Of a stretch of DNA of 64,000 bases, positions 8,101 through 15,778 are shown in pieces. Where the stretch lies: NCBI RefSeq assembly GCF_014873535.1, contig NZ_JADBEF010000001.1, forward strand, positions 4,278,001-4,342,000, read 5' to 3'. The translations under genes and the position numbers were made by a program. This stretch comes from Nonomuraea africana. GTDB lineage: Bacteria; Actinomycetota; Actinomycetes; Streptosporangiales; Streptosporangiaceae. How positions within the stretch are numbered: the stretch's first letter is position 1; every line of letters starts with the position of its first letter. The notes under the pieces were generated by a model that was given only the letters and a program-made list of their open reading frames with translations, was not told the DNA's origin and searched no databases.

Positions 8101-10721
8101 TCGCCGCCTCGCTGCCCGACTCCACGCTGCCGGCCAGGCGCCCGCTGTCGGCGCTGACCGTGGAGTTCCTCTGCGACCTGGCCGACGTCGGGGCCCTGCA
8201 GGGCTGGGTGGCGGGCGTGCTGGCCGACCCGGACACCGACGACGTGGTGCGGGCCAACGCCGTCAAGATCCTGGCCAGGCTGCGCACCCCCGCCAAGGCC
8301 GACCTGCGCGGGGCGAACCTGCAGGGCGAGGACCTGTCGGGACGCGACCTGCAGGAGGTCGACCTCACCGGAGCGCGCCTGGACGGAGCGACCCTCGCGG
8401 GCACGAACCTGACCAGGGCCATCCTGCGCGACGCGCGGCTGACGGGGGCGCGCATGGACGGCGCCTCCCTGGTCGGGGCCGATCTGCGCGGCGCGGACCT
8501 GTCGGGAGCACGGCTGTTCGGCACCGACCTCAGCGACGCGGCCGTCGAGGGCAGCCGCTGGCACCGGGCCGCCCTCGTCAACATCGCCGGGACGGTTCCG
8601 GCGCTGCCGGGCGCGGCGGTCGTGCCGCGAGACCCCGTCGAGATCGAGCTGGCGCCCGCCGCTGTCGGCGTGCCGTACGGCTATCACTTCCAGACCAGCC
8701 GCCTGCCCGAGCCGATCGCCTACAGCCCCTCGGGCGCGCTGCTGGCCGTGGGCAACGAGGACGGCGGGGTGCTGCTGTGCGCGGGCGGCGTGCCGGTGCG
8801 GACGCTGCAGGGGCACAGGGGCCGCGTCTACGCCGTCACCTTCAGCGACGACCTGCTGGCCACGGGCGCCAGCGACGGCGCCGTCGTGCTGTGGGACCCG
8901 CTGACCGGTCAGCGCCTGCACACGCTGCGCGGACACGCTGACGGGGTGTGGCCGGTCAGGTTCAGCCCGGGCGGCGACCTGGTCATGGCGGGCGGCGCCG
9001 ACGGCGTCGTGCGGATCTGGTCCACCGCCACGGGGGAGCTCCTGCACCGCCTGAGCGGCCACACCGCGCCCATCTTCACCGCGGTCTTCACCCCGTGGGG
9101 CCTGATCACGGGCGACTCGGCGGGCACCGTACGCGTATGGAACTCGGGACGGCTGAGCCGCACGCTCTTCTCCGGACAGGGCGCGGTCTACCGGGCGGCC
9201 CACTCCGGCGACCTGCTCGCCACCGGCCACGAGGACGGCACGGTGCGCGTCTGGAGGGAGGGCGAGCTCCTGCACACCCTGCCGGGGCATCGGGGGCGGG
9301 TCTACTGCGTCGCCTTCTCGCCCAGCGGCGACCTCCTGGCCACCGGCGACACCGAGGGCGCGGTCCTGCTCTGGGACCCGCGCTCGGGCGAGTCACGCGG
9401 CCCGCACACCACCCACAGGGCCGCCGTCTACCAGGTGACGTTCTCGCCCTCGGGGGACCTGCTGGCCACGGGCGACTCCGACGGCACCGTACGCGTGCAG
9501 GAGATCGGCGGCTCGGCCAGGACCGAGCTGGCCGGACACCGCAGCTCGGTGTGGCCCTTCTCGTTCCGCCCCGACGGCGCCCAGCTGGCCACCAGCAGCA
9601 ACGACGGCACCACCCGGCTGTGGGACCCGATCACCGGGCAGTGCACGCGGATCCTGCGCGGCCACGGCCGCCGCATCTCCTCCGTCGCCTTCAGCGCCGA
9701 CGGCTCGATGCTGGCCACCAGCGGCAACGACGGCGTCGTCAGGATCTGGGAGCCGCGCACGGGCCGCCGCCTGCGGGAGTTCACCGGCGCGGCCGACCGG
9801 CTCATCTCGGCCGTCTTCTCCCCCGCGGGGCCCGTCCTGGCCACCGCCAGCAACGACGGCGGCGTCCACTTCTGGAACGCGGTCACCGGCGACCACGAAC
9901 GCGAGCTGCACGTCGAGACCGACCACGTGTGGGCCGAGGCGTTCAGCCCCGACGGCCTGCACCTCGCCACCGCCAACGACGACGACAGCGTCCGCGTCTG
10001 GTACCGTCCCACGGCCCGCCTGGTCAGCGACCTCACCGACCACAGGGGCAGGGTCCGCTCGATCGCCTTCAGCCCCGACGGCACCTTCGTGGCCACCGGC
10101 TGCGACGACAAGCTGATCAGGATCTGGCACGCCGAGTCCGGCGGCAGGGTGGCGACGCTCGAAGGCCACACCGACCGCGTCTACTCCGTCGAGTTCTCCC
10201 CCTCGGGTGACCTCCTGGCCAGCGCCAGCAACGACGGCCGCGCCCTGATCTGGGAGCTGCGCCCCGGCAAGCCGTGGCAGCCGCGCCTGCGCCACACGCT
10301 GTCGGGACACGCGGGCAGGCTGTGGAGCATCGCCTTCGACGCCTCGGGCACCCTGGTCGCCACCGGCGGCGACGACCTCACCGTGCGGGTGTGGCAGGTC
10401 GCCACGGGACGGCTCGTCCACACCCTGACCGGGCACTCCCGCCGCGTCCTGTCGGTCGCCTTCAGCCCCTCCTCGCCCTCGCTGCTGGCCAGCGCGGGCG
10501 ACGACGGCGTGGTGATCCTCTGGGCGGACGGCGTGCGCCGCGCCACCCTGCTCGGCCTCCCCGAGGGCTGGGCCGCCCTGGCGCCCGACGGCCGCTACAA
10601 GTGCCAGGGCGAGGTGGCGGGGCAGTTCTGGCACGTCATCGGAATGGCGAGGTTCGAGCTGGGCGAGCTCGATCCGCACCTGCCGGCCGTCCGCTCGATC
10701 GCCCTGGACGCGGAGTTCTGA
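5163..10721 (+). CDS. Giant STAND protein: TIR - degenerate metallophosphoesterase - nuclease-like - NACHT - pentapeptide - WD40
   Basis: 1852 residues from ATG 5163 (in-frame ATG 5115 is possible but overlaps the divergent gene). Domains in order: TIR (about 8-146) with the putative NADase Glu80 in GRMEW; calcineurin-like metallophosphoesterase (about 197-450) whose metal ligands are mostly replaced; a region (about 493-625, ending RRYPPDLYVPQRYREL) like the nuclease-fold domains found before NACHT modules; NACHT (about 640-990) with Walker A GDFGHGKT (661-668), Walker B VLLFDGFDEL and VASRT; A-D/N-L-x-G pentapeptide repeats (about 1046-1130); about 15 WD40 blades (about 1184-1800); and a conserved-looking tail (PDGRYKCQGE, GELDPHLP). 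Known biology: TIR domains in bacterial immune proteins cleave NAD+, NACHT drives oligomerisation, and WD40 blades sense ligands. Inferred role: phage/stress sensor that kills or arrests the cell. The two-TM paralog B follows after 18 nt. Confidence 0.93.
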   Translation: MARDGRPTDIFVSYSPADTAWATWIAWELESAGYRTMIQAWDFVPGTNFIDFMDRGVSEAQVVVAVLSRNYLTSRYGRMEWQAALRAAPDNPSSKLITVRLEDVPLEGLLSTITWVDLVGVTDPAKARGMLLNRIAEAVAGRAKPHLPPAFPHGAPEPEAEREPPPSRESLGRGRRTPMSAPAFPLGRAEERQRDSVSVLHLGGTRFGRALPEPGEPFTPEELQARIWGDLTRMQDQGMPKPDLMLVTGDLTESGTLTQFGHATQFLTSLRVLLGLEPQRLVVVPGPRDVTKAAAKAYFATCEADDVRPQPPYWPKWRHFAGMFGELYHEGPVFDGSQPWSLFEVPELRLVVAGLNSTMAMSHLEKDAYGLVGEAQAAWFAERLRAYEERAWLRLGAVGHAPGGLRDIASVERLLGHRLNLLFHGPGPSADGTVGAPRRHQVVEFTRTGIRTWVPDAEPERTPYQWRSALATFTGESPPAPAKAVTEVVEREPSPTELLLDRITEVCEARHERIKIRRFDTHLVMTYPEDGFVRQQMIAAHVGELTADHADTLVRQAHSTSLGLELVYQGPPPARALRDDLMRRGMRVRSFTEFQGLLDLSEYVAEQSVRLRTDRRYPPDLYVPQRYRELDRPAPEIREGLTDELMRLLSADHGRFLLVLGDFGHGKTFALRELARRIPAELPHLTPILIELRALDKAHSVDGLVAAHLANHGEELIDLKAFHYLLRQGRIVLLFDGFDELVTRVTYDRAADHLTTLLAAAEDKAKIVVASRTQHFKSHGQVLTTLGEMVGVLPQRRVFSVEDFTHGQIRSYLANRFTDSGAAEARMSLLEGIKDLLDLGRNPRMLSFIADLDAERLRTVATARHTISPALLYEEILSSWLAFEERRTSVPGAPATLTTDELWRAVTALALRLWDTGESFLGLAELTEIAETLTDLADGQLTSVQAAHAVGTGSLMVRTDEGMFGFIHASVMEWLIARHVAASLPDSTLPARRPLSALTVEFLCDLADVGALQGWVAGVLADPDTDDVVRANAVKILARLRTPAKADLRGANLQGEDLSGRDLQEVDLTGARLDGATLAGTNLTRAILRDARLTGARMDGASLVGADLRGADLSGARLFGTDLSDAAVEGSRWHRAALVNIAGTVPALPGAAVVPRDPVEIELAPAAVGVPYGYHFQTSRLPEPIAYSPSGALLAVGNEDGGVLLCAGGVPVRTLQGHRGRVYAVTFSDDLLATGASDGAVVLWDPLTGQRLHTLRGHADGVWPVRFSPGGDLVMAGGADGVVRIWSTATGELLHRLSGHTAPIFTAVFTPWGLITGDSAGTVRVWNSGRLSRTLFSGQGAVYRAAHSGDLLATGHEDGTVRVWREGELLHTLPGHRGRVYCVAFSPSGDLLATGDTEGAVLLWDPRSGESRGPHTTHRAAVYQVTFSPSGDLLATGDSDGTVRVQEIGGSARTELAGHRSSVWPFSFRPDGAQLATSSNDGTTRLWDPITGQCTRILRGHGRRISSVAFSADGSMLATSGNDGVVRIWEPRTGRRLREFTGAADRLISAVFSPAGPVLATASNDGGVHFWNAVTGDHERELHVETDHVWAEAFSPDGLHLATANDDDSVRVWYRPTARLVSDLTDHRGRVRSIAFSPDGTFVATGCDDKLIRIWHAESGGRVATLEGHTDRVYSVEFSPSGDLLASASNDGRALIWELRPGKPWQPRLRHTLSGHAGRLWSIAFDASGTLVATGGDDLTVRVWQVATGRLVHTLTGHSRRVLSVAFSPSSPSLLASAGDDGVVILWADGVRRATLLGLPEGWAALAPDGRYKCQGEVAGQFWHVIGMARFELGELDPHLPAVRSIALDAEF

Positions 10722-10739
10722 TCGTGGTACTCGCGTCAT

Positions 10740-11702
10740 ATGAATGTCTCCGCGCGCCTGCGCGACATCGCCGGCAACCTCGACATCGTCGTGGTCTTCG
10801 TGGTGGCCCTCGTGGTGGGCGTCCTCGACCTGCTCAACGTCATCAAGGACGGCGAGGCCGACGGCGTCATCCTGCCGGTGCTCGCCGCGCTCGCCTTCGT
10901 CTGGATCAGGGACCGTTCGAGGCAGCGCAAGGTCGCCGACCAGCTGGCCAGGGTCGCCACCACGACGGAGGGCATGTGGTCGCTGCTCACCAGCGGCCAG
11001 TCGGTCATGACGCTCAAGGGGCCGGCCATCAGCCGCGAGCTCACCGAGGCGCGCGCCGAGACCGACAGGTGGCTGTTCAAGGGCAGCACCGGCACCTTCA
11101 CCCGCGCGGTCACGCTGCCAGAATGCCTTGAGCGAGCTCACCTTCACCGCCGGAGGCTCACCTTCAGGCTGGAGATCCTCGACCCCTCGAACCTCGACCT
11201 GTGCACCGCCTACACCCGCCTGCACCAGGACCTCGCGCCCAACGGCTCGGAGGAGAAGGCCTGGACCGAGCTCGGCACCCGCAAGGAGCTCTACGCCACG
11301 ATCCTGGCCGCCTGCTGGTACCGCCAGCGCAACCGCCAGCTGCTCGACATCGAGGTACGGCTCTCGCAGACCCTCTCGCTGTTCCGCTGGGATCTGTCGT
11401 GGAGCCGCCTGATCATCACCCAGCGCGGCCCCGCCTTCCCCGCGGTCGCCATCCCGCGCGACAGCCCCCACTACAACCTGTGGGCCACCGAACTGGAGAA
11501 CAGCCTCAGCCAGGCCAAGAGGCTGCCCCTCGAGCGGGCGACGCCGCTCGGCGAGCATCCCACGGCCGAGGAGGCGCACCGGCTGTTCACGGCCATCGGG
11601 CTGGCCGCCGACCTCGAACCCGACGATCTGCGGGAGGTCGCGCGCATCGCCCTCGACCACCTCGACCCCTATCGGGACAAGATCCCGACGCTCAACCTGT
11701 GA
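10740..11702 (+). CDS. Two-TM membrane protein of an unrecognised family (paralog B), linked to the STAND gene
   Basis: 320 residues from ATG 10740, 18 nt after the STAND stop codon and with no Shine-Dalgarno sequence. Helices at about residues 14-32 and 42-56 are followed by a linker and a soluble domain with WLFKGSTGTFTRAVTLPEC (from about 111), RLEILDPSNLDLCTAY, RKELYATILAACWYRQR and FRWDLSWSRLIIT. These are the signature motifs of the gene at 1275, in the same order; both proteins end near a DPY motif. The domain is not one I can name. Position suggests cotranscription with the STAND gene and a membrane role in the same response (effector, receptor or regulator; inference). The 3' end overlaps convergent coaE by 11 nt. 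Confidence 0.86.
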   Translation: MNVSARLRDIAGNLDIVVVFVVALVVGVLDLLNVIKDGEADGVILPVLAALAFVWIRDRSRQRKVADQLARVATTTEGMWSLLTSGQSVMTLKGPAISRELTEARAETDRWLFKGSTGTFTRAVTLPECLERAHLHRRRLTFRLEILDPSNLDLCTAYTRLHQDLAPNGSEEKAWTELGTRKELYATILAACWYRQRNRQLLDIEVRLSQTLSLFRWDLSWSRLIITQRGPAFPAVAIPRDSPHYNLWATELENSLSQAKRLPLERATPLGEHPTAEEAHRLFTAIGLAADLEPDDLREVARIALDHLDPYRDKIPTLNL

Positions 11703-12279
11703 GCCGCTCCCAGACCTCGGCGACCCTGGCGTCGAGTTCCTCCAGCGTGCCCTCGTTCGGGATCACGATGTCGGCGACGGCCAGCCGGTCCTCCCGCGCG
11801 GCCTGGGCGGCGATGCGCGCTTTCGCGTCGCTCTCGGACATCCCCCTGACCCTGGTCAGCCGGTCGAGGCGGACCTCGTCCGAGGCGTCGACCACGATCA
11901 CGACCTCGTACATCGGCGCCAGCTTGTTCTCCACCAGCAGCGGCACGTCGTAGACCACGACCGCGTCGTCGGGCGCGCTCCGCTGCAGCTCCGCCACCCG
12001 CTCTCCCACCAGGGGGTGGACGATCCCGTTGAGCGTGGCCAGGCGGTCGGGGTCGGCGAAGACGATCGTGCCGAGCTTCTCCCTGTTCAGCGAGCCGTCC
12101 GGGCGCAGGATCTCCCTGCCGAACGCGGCGACCACCCTGGCCAGCCCCTCGGTGCCGGGCTCGACCACCTCGCGGGCGATCTTGTCCGCGTCGATCACCA
12201 CGGCGCCCCGCTCCCCCAGCCGCCTGGAGACCTCGCTCTTCCCCGACCCGATCCCGCCGGTCAGTCCCACTCTCAGCAT
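11692..12279 (-). CDS. coaE: Dephospho-CoA kinase
   Basis: 195 residues, the typical length for bacterial CoaE without the C-terminal UPF0157 domain of mycobacteria. It phosphorylates the 3'-OH of dephospho-CoA in the last step of CoA synthesis. The P-loop GLTGGIGSGKS is at residues 5-15, followed by VIDADKIAREVVEPG and a lid with RLTRVRGMSESDAKARIAAQ. It lies 9 nt downstream of the GNAT gene on the same strand. The order coaE - rpsA - polA is the ancestral actinobacterial arrangement, here interrupted by an IS and an acyltransferase gene. Confidence 0.97.
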   Translation of the reverse strand: MLRVGLTGGIGSGKSEVSRRLGERGAVVIDADKIAREVVEPGTEGLARVVAAFGREILRPDGSLNREKLGTIVFADPDRLATLNGIVHPLVGERVAELQRSAPDDAVVVYDVPLLVENKLAPMYEVVIVVDASDEVRLDRLTRVRGMSESDAKARIAAQAAREDRLAVADIVIPNEGTLEELDARVAEVWERLTG

Positions 12280-12288
12280 GAGCGCAGC

Positions 12289-12735
12289 CTAGCCGCGTCG
12301 CAGGTGCACCAGGGTCAGATGATCATCCATCCGTTCCCTGCGGGTCTCCCTGTAGCCGAGCTTCCGATAGAGCCGCAGGTTCCCCTCCGACAGGTGCCCG
12401 GTGAACAGGTCGAACGCCTGGGCCTGCGACATCTCCTCGTGCAGCGCCTCCAGCAGCGCGCGACCGAGGCCGCGCCGCTGCGCGTCGGGCGCCACGACCA
12501 GCCGCCCGACCAGGCAGGTGGTGCCGGCCAGCTGGCCCCTGACCGCGCCCACGATCCGCTCGCCGTCGCGGGCCTTGAGGACAACACCGGTCTCGATCGC
12601 CCTGCGCACCTGCTCCACGGACTCCACCAGCGGCGGGATGAACGGGTCACCGTACAGCTGGGCCTCACTGACGTAGGCCGCCCGCTGCACGGTCAGAATC
12701 TCCCCCGCGTCCTCACCCACCGCCCGCGCGATCAC
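12289..12735 (-). CDS. GNAT-family N-acetyltransferase
   Basis: 148 residues from a GTG at 12735 (an ATG overlapping it is followed at once by a stop). The acetyl-CoA-binding motif A is visible as GRLVVAPDAQRRGLGRALLEALHEE, and motif B as GNLRLYRKLGYRETRRE. The acceptor substrate is not predictable. It lies immediately upstream of coaE, 9 nt apart, so the two are probably one transcript. Confidence 0.88.
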   Translation of the reverse strand: MIARAVGEDAGEILTVQRAAYVSEAQLYGDPFIPPLVESVEQVRRAIETGVVLKARDGERIVGAVRGQLAGTTCLVGRLVVAPDAQRRGLGRALLEALHEEMSQAQAFDLFTGHLSEGNLRLYRKLGYRETRRERMDDHLTLVHLRRG

Positions 12736-12787
12736 ATCCCCACCCTAGTCTCCTGTCTCGCTTTTCTCTCCTGACTCTCTTTTCTCT

Positions 12788-12886
12788 CCTGTACGGCAAG
12801 CCGGGCCACGCGCCACCCAAGGCGCGGGGCCGGCGTCTGTCCAGGGATACGCATCCTCAAGCGCACATGCCGGGCCACCCCAACGG
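12788..12886 (-). repeat. ~100-bp dispersed intergenic repeat, left copy
   Basis: Reading from CCTGTACGGCAAGCC to GGCCACCCCAACGG, this stretch is about 85 percent identical to the reverse complement of 15984-16083. A shared central core runs from about 12818 to 12852 (GGCCGGCGTCTGTCCAGGG and following). A shortened relative occurs at 19706-19752. The two full copies are in opposite orientation and bracket the acyltransferase gene and the IS element. No coding potential. Confidence 0.85.
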
Positions 12887-13023
12887 AAACCGAACAAAGA
12901 GGCAAGCGGGACGACCCCCAAAGACGCCAGCCACCCCCCGAGGGCGCGGGACGACCCCCTGAGGAGGCAGGCAGGTCGACCCCCAGGACACGAGCCGACC
13001 CCCGAAGAGGCAGGAGGCCCTTC

Positions 13024-13065
13024 CGAGGAGGTGGATCGACGTCTCGAGGAGGTGGATCGACCTTT
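13024..13065 (+). repeat. 21-bp tandem duplication with a purine-rich GAGGAGG core
   Basis: CGAGGAGGTGGATCGAC occurs at 13024 and again at 13045, with unit length 21. The core looks like a ribosome-binding site, but no start codon lies at the right distance. Probably part of the local low-complexity expansion. Confidence 0.7.
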
Positions 13066-13091
13066 TCGAGTTTGGGATCGGTGTTTTGAAA

Positions 13092-13133
13092 GGGTGGTTG
13101 GGGGTTTGGGTGGAGGGGGTTGGGGTTCTGGGG
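13092..13133 (+). other. G-quadruplex-type run of six G-tracts
   Basis: GGG, GGGGG, GGG, GGGGG, GGGG and GGGG follow one another with loops of 2-5 bases, satisfying the intramolecular G4 pattern on the plus strand. It lies about 55 bases upstream of the acyltransferase start and 43 bases from its candidate -10 element, so it could influence promoter opening. Confidence 0.6.
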
Positions 13134-13175
13134 AGGAAGGTCCGGGCATGGGGGGAGAAGGCGAGGAGGGTTCGA

Positions 13176-13187
13176 TAGGTTGGCCAG
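13176..13187 (+). promoter_or_regulatory. Candidate -10 for a leaderless acyltransferase transcript
   Basis: TAGGTT at 13176-13181 followed by 6 nt and then the ATG. No Shine-Dalgarno sequence lies in the 15 bases before the start. This matches the spacing seen before several other genes in the window. Confidence 0.4.
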
Positions 13188-14372
13188 ATGTCGATTGCCC
13201 GCACAACCGCACGACCGAGCGAATCCTCCGCTTTGTCGCGCCTGGCATGGCTGGACGCGTTGCGCGGCATCGGCGCCGTCGCCGTTCTGGCCGAGCACAT
13301 GCTGCCGTGGGTGATCCCGTCCCTCCGGCCGTACTGGTTCAACCTCGGCATGTACGGCGTCCTGGTCTTCTTCCTGGTCAGCGGCTACATCATCCCCACC
13401 TCCCTGGAACGCCGCGGCGACGTCGGCGGCTTCTGGGTCGGCAGGGTCTTCCGCCTCTACCCGCTCTACCTCACCGTGATCGCCCTGGTCATGGCCACGT
13501 CGTGGTGGATGCCGATCCGTCAGGAGGTCCCGCGCGACTCCTCCTCGATCGCCACGCACGCCACGATGCTCCAGGACGTGCTGGGCACGGGCGCCGTGGT
13601 CGACACCATGTGGACCCTCTCGTACGAGATGGTCTTCTACCTCCTGGTCACCACGCTGTTCGTCATCGGTGTCCACCGCCGCAGCGGCTCGATCGCGATC
13701 GGTTTCGGCGTCGCGGCCGTGGCCAGCGGCCTGCTCATGGCCGCCGCCCCCATCGCGCCCGGCGCGTGGCCGTCGTGGCTCTCCTTCGCGGTCTTCTTCG
13801 CCGGGCTCGCCTGCCTGATCACCGGCAGATTCCGGACGGCCGCCACCTACGTCCTGGGCGCCGGCGCGCTCGCGCTGCTGATTCTGAGCAGCAGGGTGCC
13901 GTGGTTCGGCCTGGCGATCCTCGCGGTCATGTTCGCGGGGACGGCGATCCAGCGATGGGAACGCGGCGAGGGCCCGCTGTGGCCGGTGGGCGTCACCGCC
14001 GTGCTGGTCGCGCTGTCCCCCGCGTGGGCGATCCACGCGGGCTGGTGGTGGGTGCGTCCGGGCGTGTGGATCACCACGATCCTGCTGGCGGCGGTCACGT
14101 TCGCGATGGCCATGGCGCTACGGCACCGCGGGACGTTCCGCTTCCTGGCGTGGCTCGGCATGGTCAGCTATTCGGTCTACCTGCTGCACCATCCGCTGCT
14201 GAAGTACTTCGTCGCCATCACCGGCGACCTGCGCCGGTCACCCCTGGCGATCCAGGCACTGATGGGGACGCTGTTCGTGGGCCTGGTCCTGGGTGCCAGC
14301 TGGCTGACCTACCGCTTCGTCGAAATCCCCATGCAACGCCTCGGCCGCCACCTCACCACCCGCCAAACCTAA
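13188..14372 (+). CDS. Acyltransferase-3 family membrane protein (OafA/YrhL type)
   Basis: 394 residues with about ten TM helices. The family signature is present: LAWLDALRGIGAVAVLAEH near the N terminus (catalytic-type His at the end of TM1), FLVSGYIIPTSLERRG, FRLYPLYL, and VSYSVYLLHHPLLKYF near the C terminus. Such proteins O-acylate exported sugars, lipids or antibiotics; there is no fused SGNH domain. It stands alone between noncoding blocks, with no glycosyltransferase nearby, so the substrate is unknown. Its isolation within a repeat-flanked segment that interrupts coaE-rpsA synteny suggests acquisition. Confidence 0.9.
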   Translation: MSIARTTARPSESSALSRLAWLDALRGIGAVAVLAEHMLPWVIPSLRPYWFNLGMYGVLVFFLVSGYIIPTSLERRGDVGGFWVGRVFRLYPLYLTVIALVMATSWWMPIRQEVPRDSSSIATHATMLQDVLGTGAVVDTMWTLSYEMVFYLLVTTLFVIGVHRRSGSIAIGFGVAAVASGLLMAAAPIAPGAWPSWLSFAVFFAGLACLITGRFRTAATYVLGAGALALLILSSRVPWFGLAILAVMFAGTAIQRWERGEGPLWPVGVTAVLVALSPAWAIHAGWWWVRPGVWITTILLAAVTFAMAMALRHRGTFRFLAWLGMVSYSVYLLHHPLLKYFVAITGDLRRSPLAIQALMGTLFVGLVLGASWLTYRFVEIPMQRLGRHLTTRQT

Positions 14373-14482
14373 CCCCAGCCAGCCCCTCAGCCGCTCCCCA
14401 CGCCTCCACCGGCTATCCGGCCGCTCGGCCGCCCATCTAAGCCTTCACCGGCTCCCACGCCGCCCTCCACGCCCTCCACTAG

Positions 14483-15452
14483 AGCGTGTCCCGTGGATCA
14501 TAGGACAGGGTCACGGAGCCAGATTCTGATCGAGGCGACGTCGATGGTGCCCGCGTAGATGCGTTCGCGCTTGTCGGTGCGAAGGGCCACCGCGCGGTGG
14601 CCCTTGAGCTTGTTGACGCACCGCTCGGCGGTATTGCGCTCCTTGTACCGCTCGGCGTCGAAGCCGGGCGGTCGGCCGCCCTTACGCCCCCGGTTGAGGC
14701 GGTTGGCCTGCTGATCCTTCTTGATCGGGATGACCGCCTGGATGCCGCGTCGGCGCAGGTAGGCGCGATTGGCGCGCGAGGAGTAGGCCTTGTCGGCCAG
14801 CACACGTATCGGACGCCGGCGAGGACGGCCCAGACCGCGACGCCGGATGCGCACCCGCTCCAGGATGCGCCGGAAGTACGGGCTATCGCCGTGCTGACCG
14901 GGGCTGATGATCCGGGCGATCGGCCGGCAGCGCCGGTCGGCGACCAGGTGAATCTTCGTGCTCCACCCGCCCCGTGAGCGGCCCAGCGCCTCCCGGCCCG
15001 TGCCCGGTTTGTGATCTACGCCGTCCCCTTTGACGGGATGTCGGCGGGCGGCTCACGACGAGCTCCGGCGGCATGCTGATGAGCGCGCGCCACAGTGGAA
15101 TCCACACTCACCGTCCAGTCCTCCCCCTCGGCCTCATCGCATCCAGCGCGCAGCCCGTCCAGGATCTTCTCCCAGGTGCCATCCATCGACCAGCGGCGAT
15201 GCCGGTTGTAGACGGTCTTCCAGTTCCCGTACCAGGGCGGCAGGTCACGCCAGGTGATGTTGGTCCGGACCCGGAAGAAGACCCCGTTGATGACCGTTCG
15301 GTGATCGGCCCATCGGCCGCCCTGCCGCGGGTTGACCGGCAGCAGCGGCGCCAGCCGTTCCCACTCGGCATCGGTCAGATCATGACGCTTCAGGCGATCT
15401 TCCACTGGACTGATCTACACCAAACCACCATCAAAGATCCACGGGACACGCC
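14483..15452 (-). mobile_element. IS5-family insertion sequence with intact two-frame transposase
   Basis: About 970 bp bounded by inverted ends: AGCGTGTCCCGTGGATC at the left (14483 on), matched by its reverse complement at the right end (15436-15452) with one mismatch. CTAG flanks both sides (14479-14482, 15453-15456), consistent with the palindromic target duplication of the IS427-like group. The transposase lies on the minus strand in two overlapping frames joined by a slippery heptamer. Near-perfect ends and intact frames suggest a recent, potentially active insertion. Confidence 0.93.
14498..15405 (-). CDS. IS5-family DDE transposase, orfA/orfB joined by -1 frameshift
   Basis: OrfA (15405 to 15016, 129 residues) has the DUF4096-type N-terminal domain (LTDAEWERLAPLLP, NITWRDLPPWYGNW) and the first catalytic Asp in VSVDSTVARAHQH. 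It stops at TAG 15016-15018. The -1 frame continues without a stop as DGVDHKPGTGREALGRSRGG and on through the second Asp (VLADKAYSS) and the Glu (NTAERCVNKLKGH). The heptamer A AAG GGG (plus-strand 15025-15031) lies where the frames must join, so a fused product of about 300 residues with complete DDE is expected by programmed frameshifting. Confidence 0.9.
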
Positions 15453-15480
15453 CTAGGGCCTTCTCACCCTTCCGTTCGCT

Positions 15481-15778
15481 CCACTCCCGCTCACTCCGCG
15501 CCTCCACCGACCCTCAGGCCGCCGTCCGCCCCTCAGGCTTCCACCGGGCCCTCCACGCGCTCAGCCGTCGCCTCTGTCGACTCCCCAGACTGCCGTTCGC
15601 TCCCCCTCCACCGGGCCCGCAGCGCGCTTCCACTCCCGCTCACTCCGCGCCCCCACCGACCCCCAGGCCGCCGTCCGCCCCCTCAGGCTTCCATCGGGCC
15701 CTGCACGCGCTCAGCCGTCTCCTCTGTCGACTCCACAGACTGGCGTCCGCCCCCTCGGGCTTCCACCGGGCCCTCCAG
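15481..15778 (+). repeat. 149-bp imperfect tandem duplication
   Basis: The unit starting CCACTCCCGCTCACTCCGCG at 15481 starts again at 15630, and both copies continue through CTCAGGCTTCCA, GCGCTCAGCCGTC and TCTGTCGACTCC in the same order with scattered substitutions. 149 is not a multiple of three, so the duplication does not preserve a reading frame. Confidence 0.85.

Larger units (their letters stand above)
12736..13187. other. Gene-free, repeat-rich spacer before the acyltransferase gene
   Basis: No supportable gene in these 450 bases. From left to right it holds a tandem CTTTTCTCTCCTG (period 18, about 12764-12795), the left copy of a ~100-bp inverted repeat (12788-12886), four CGACCCCC boxes (about 12912-13006), a 21-bp tandem repeat (13024-13065) and a G-tract run (13092-13133). 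Base skew switches from C-rich to G-rich near 13020. Confidence 0.7.

Noticed and set aside
8695..10560. Internal repeats of the STAND gene as a DNA-level repeat array.
   Set aside because: They are diverged protein-level WD40 blades in one frame, not DNA repeats.
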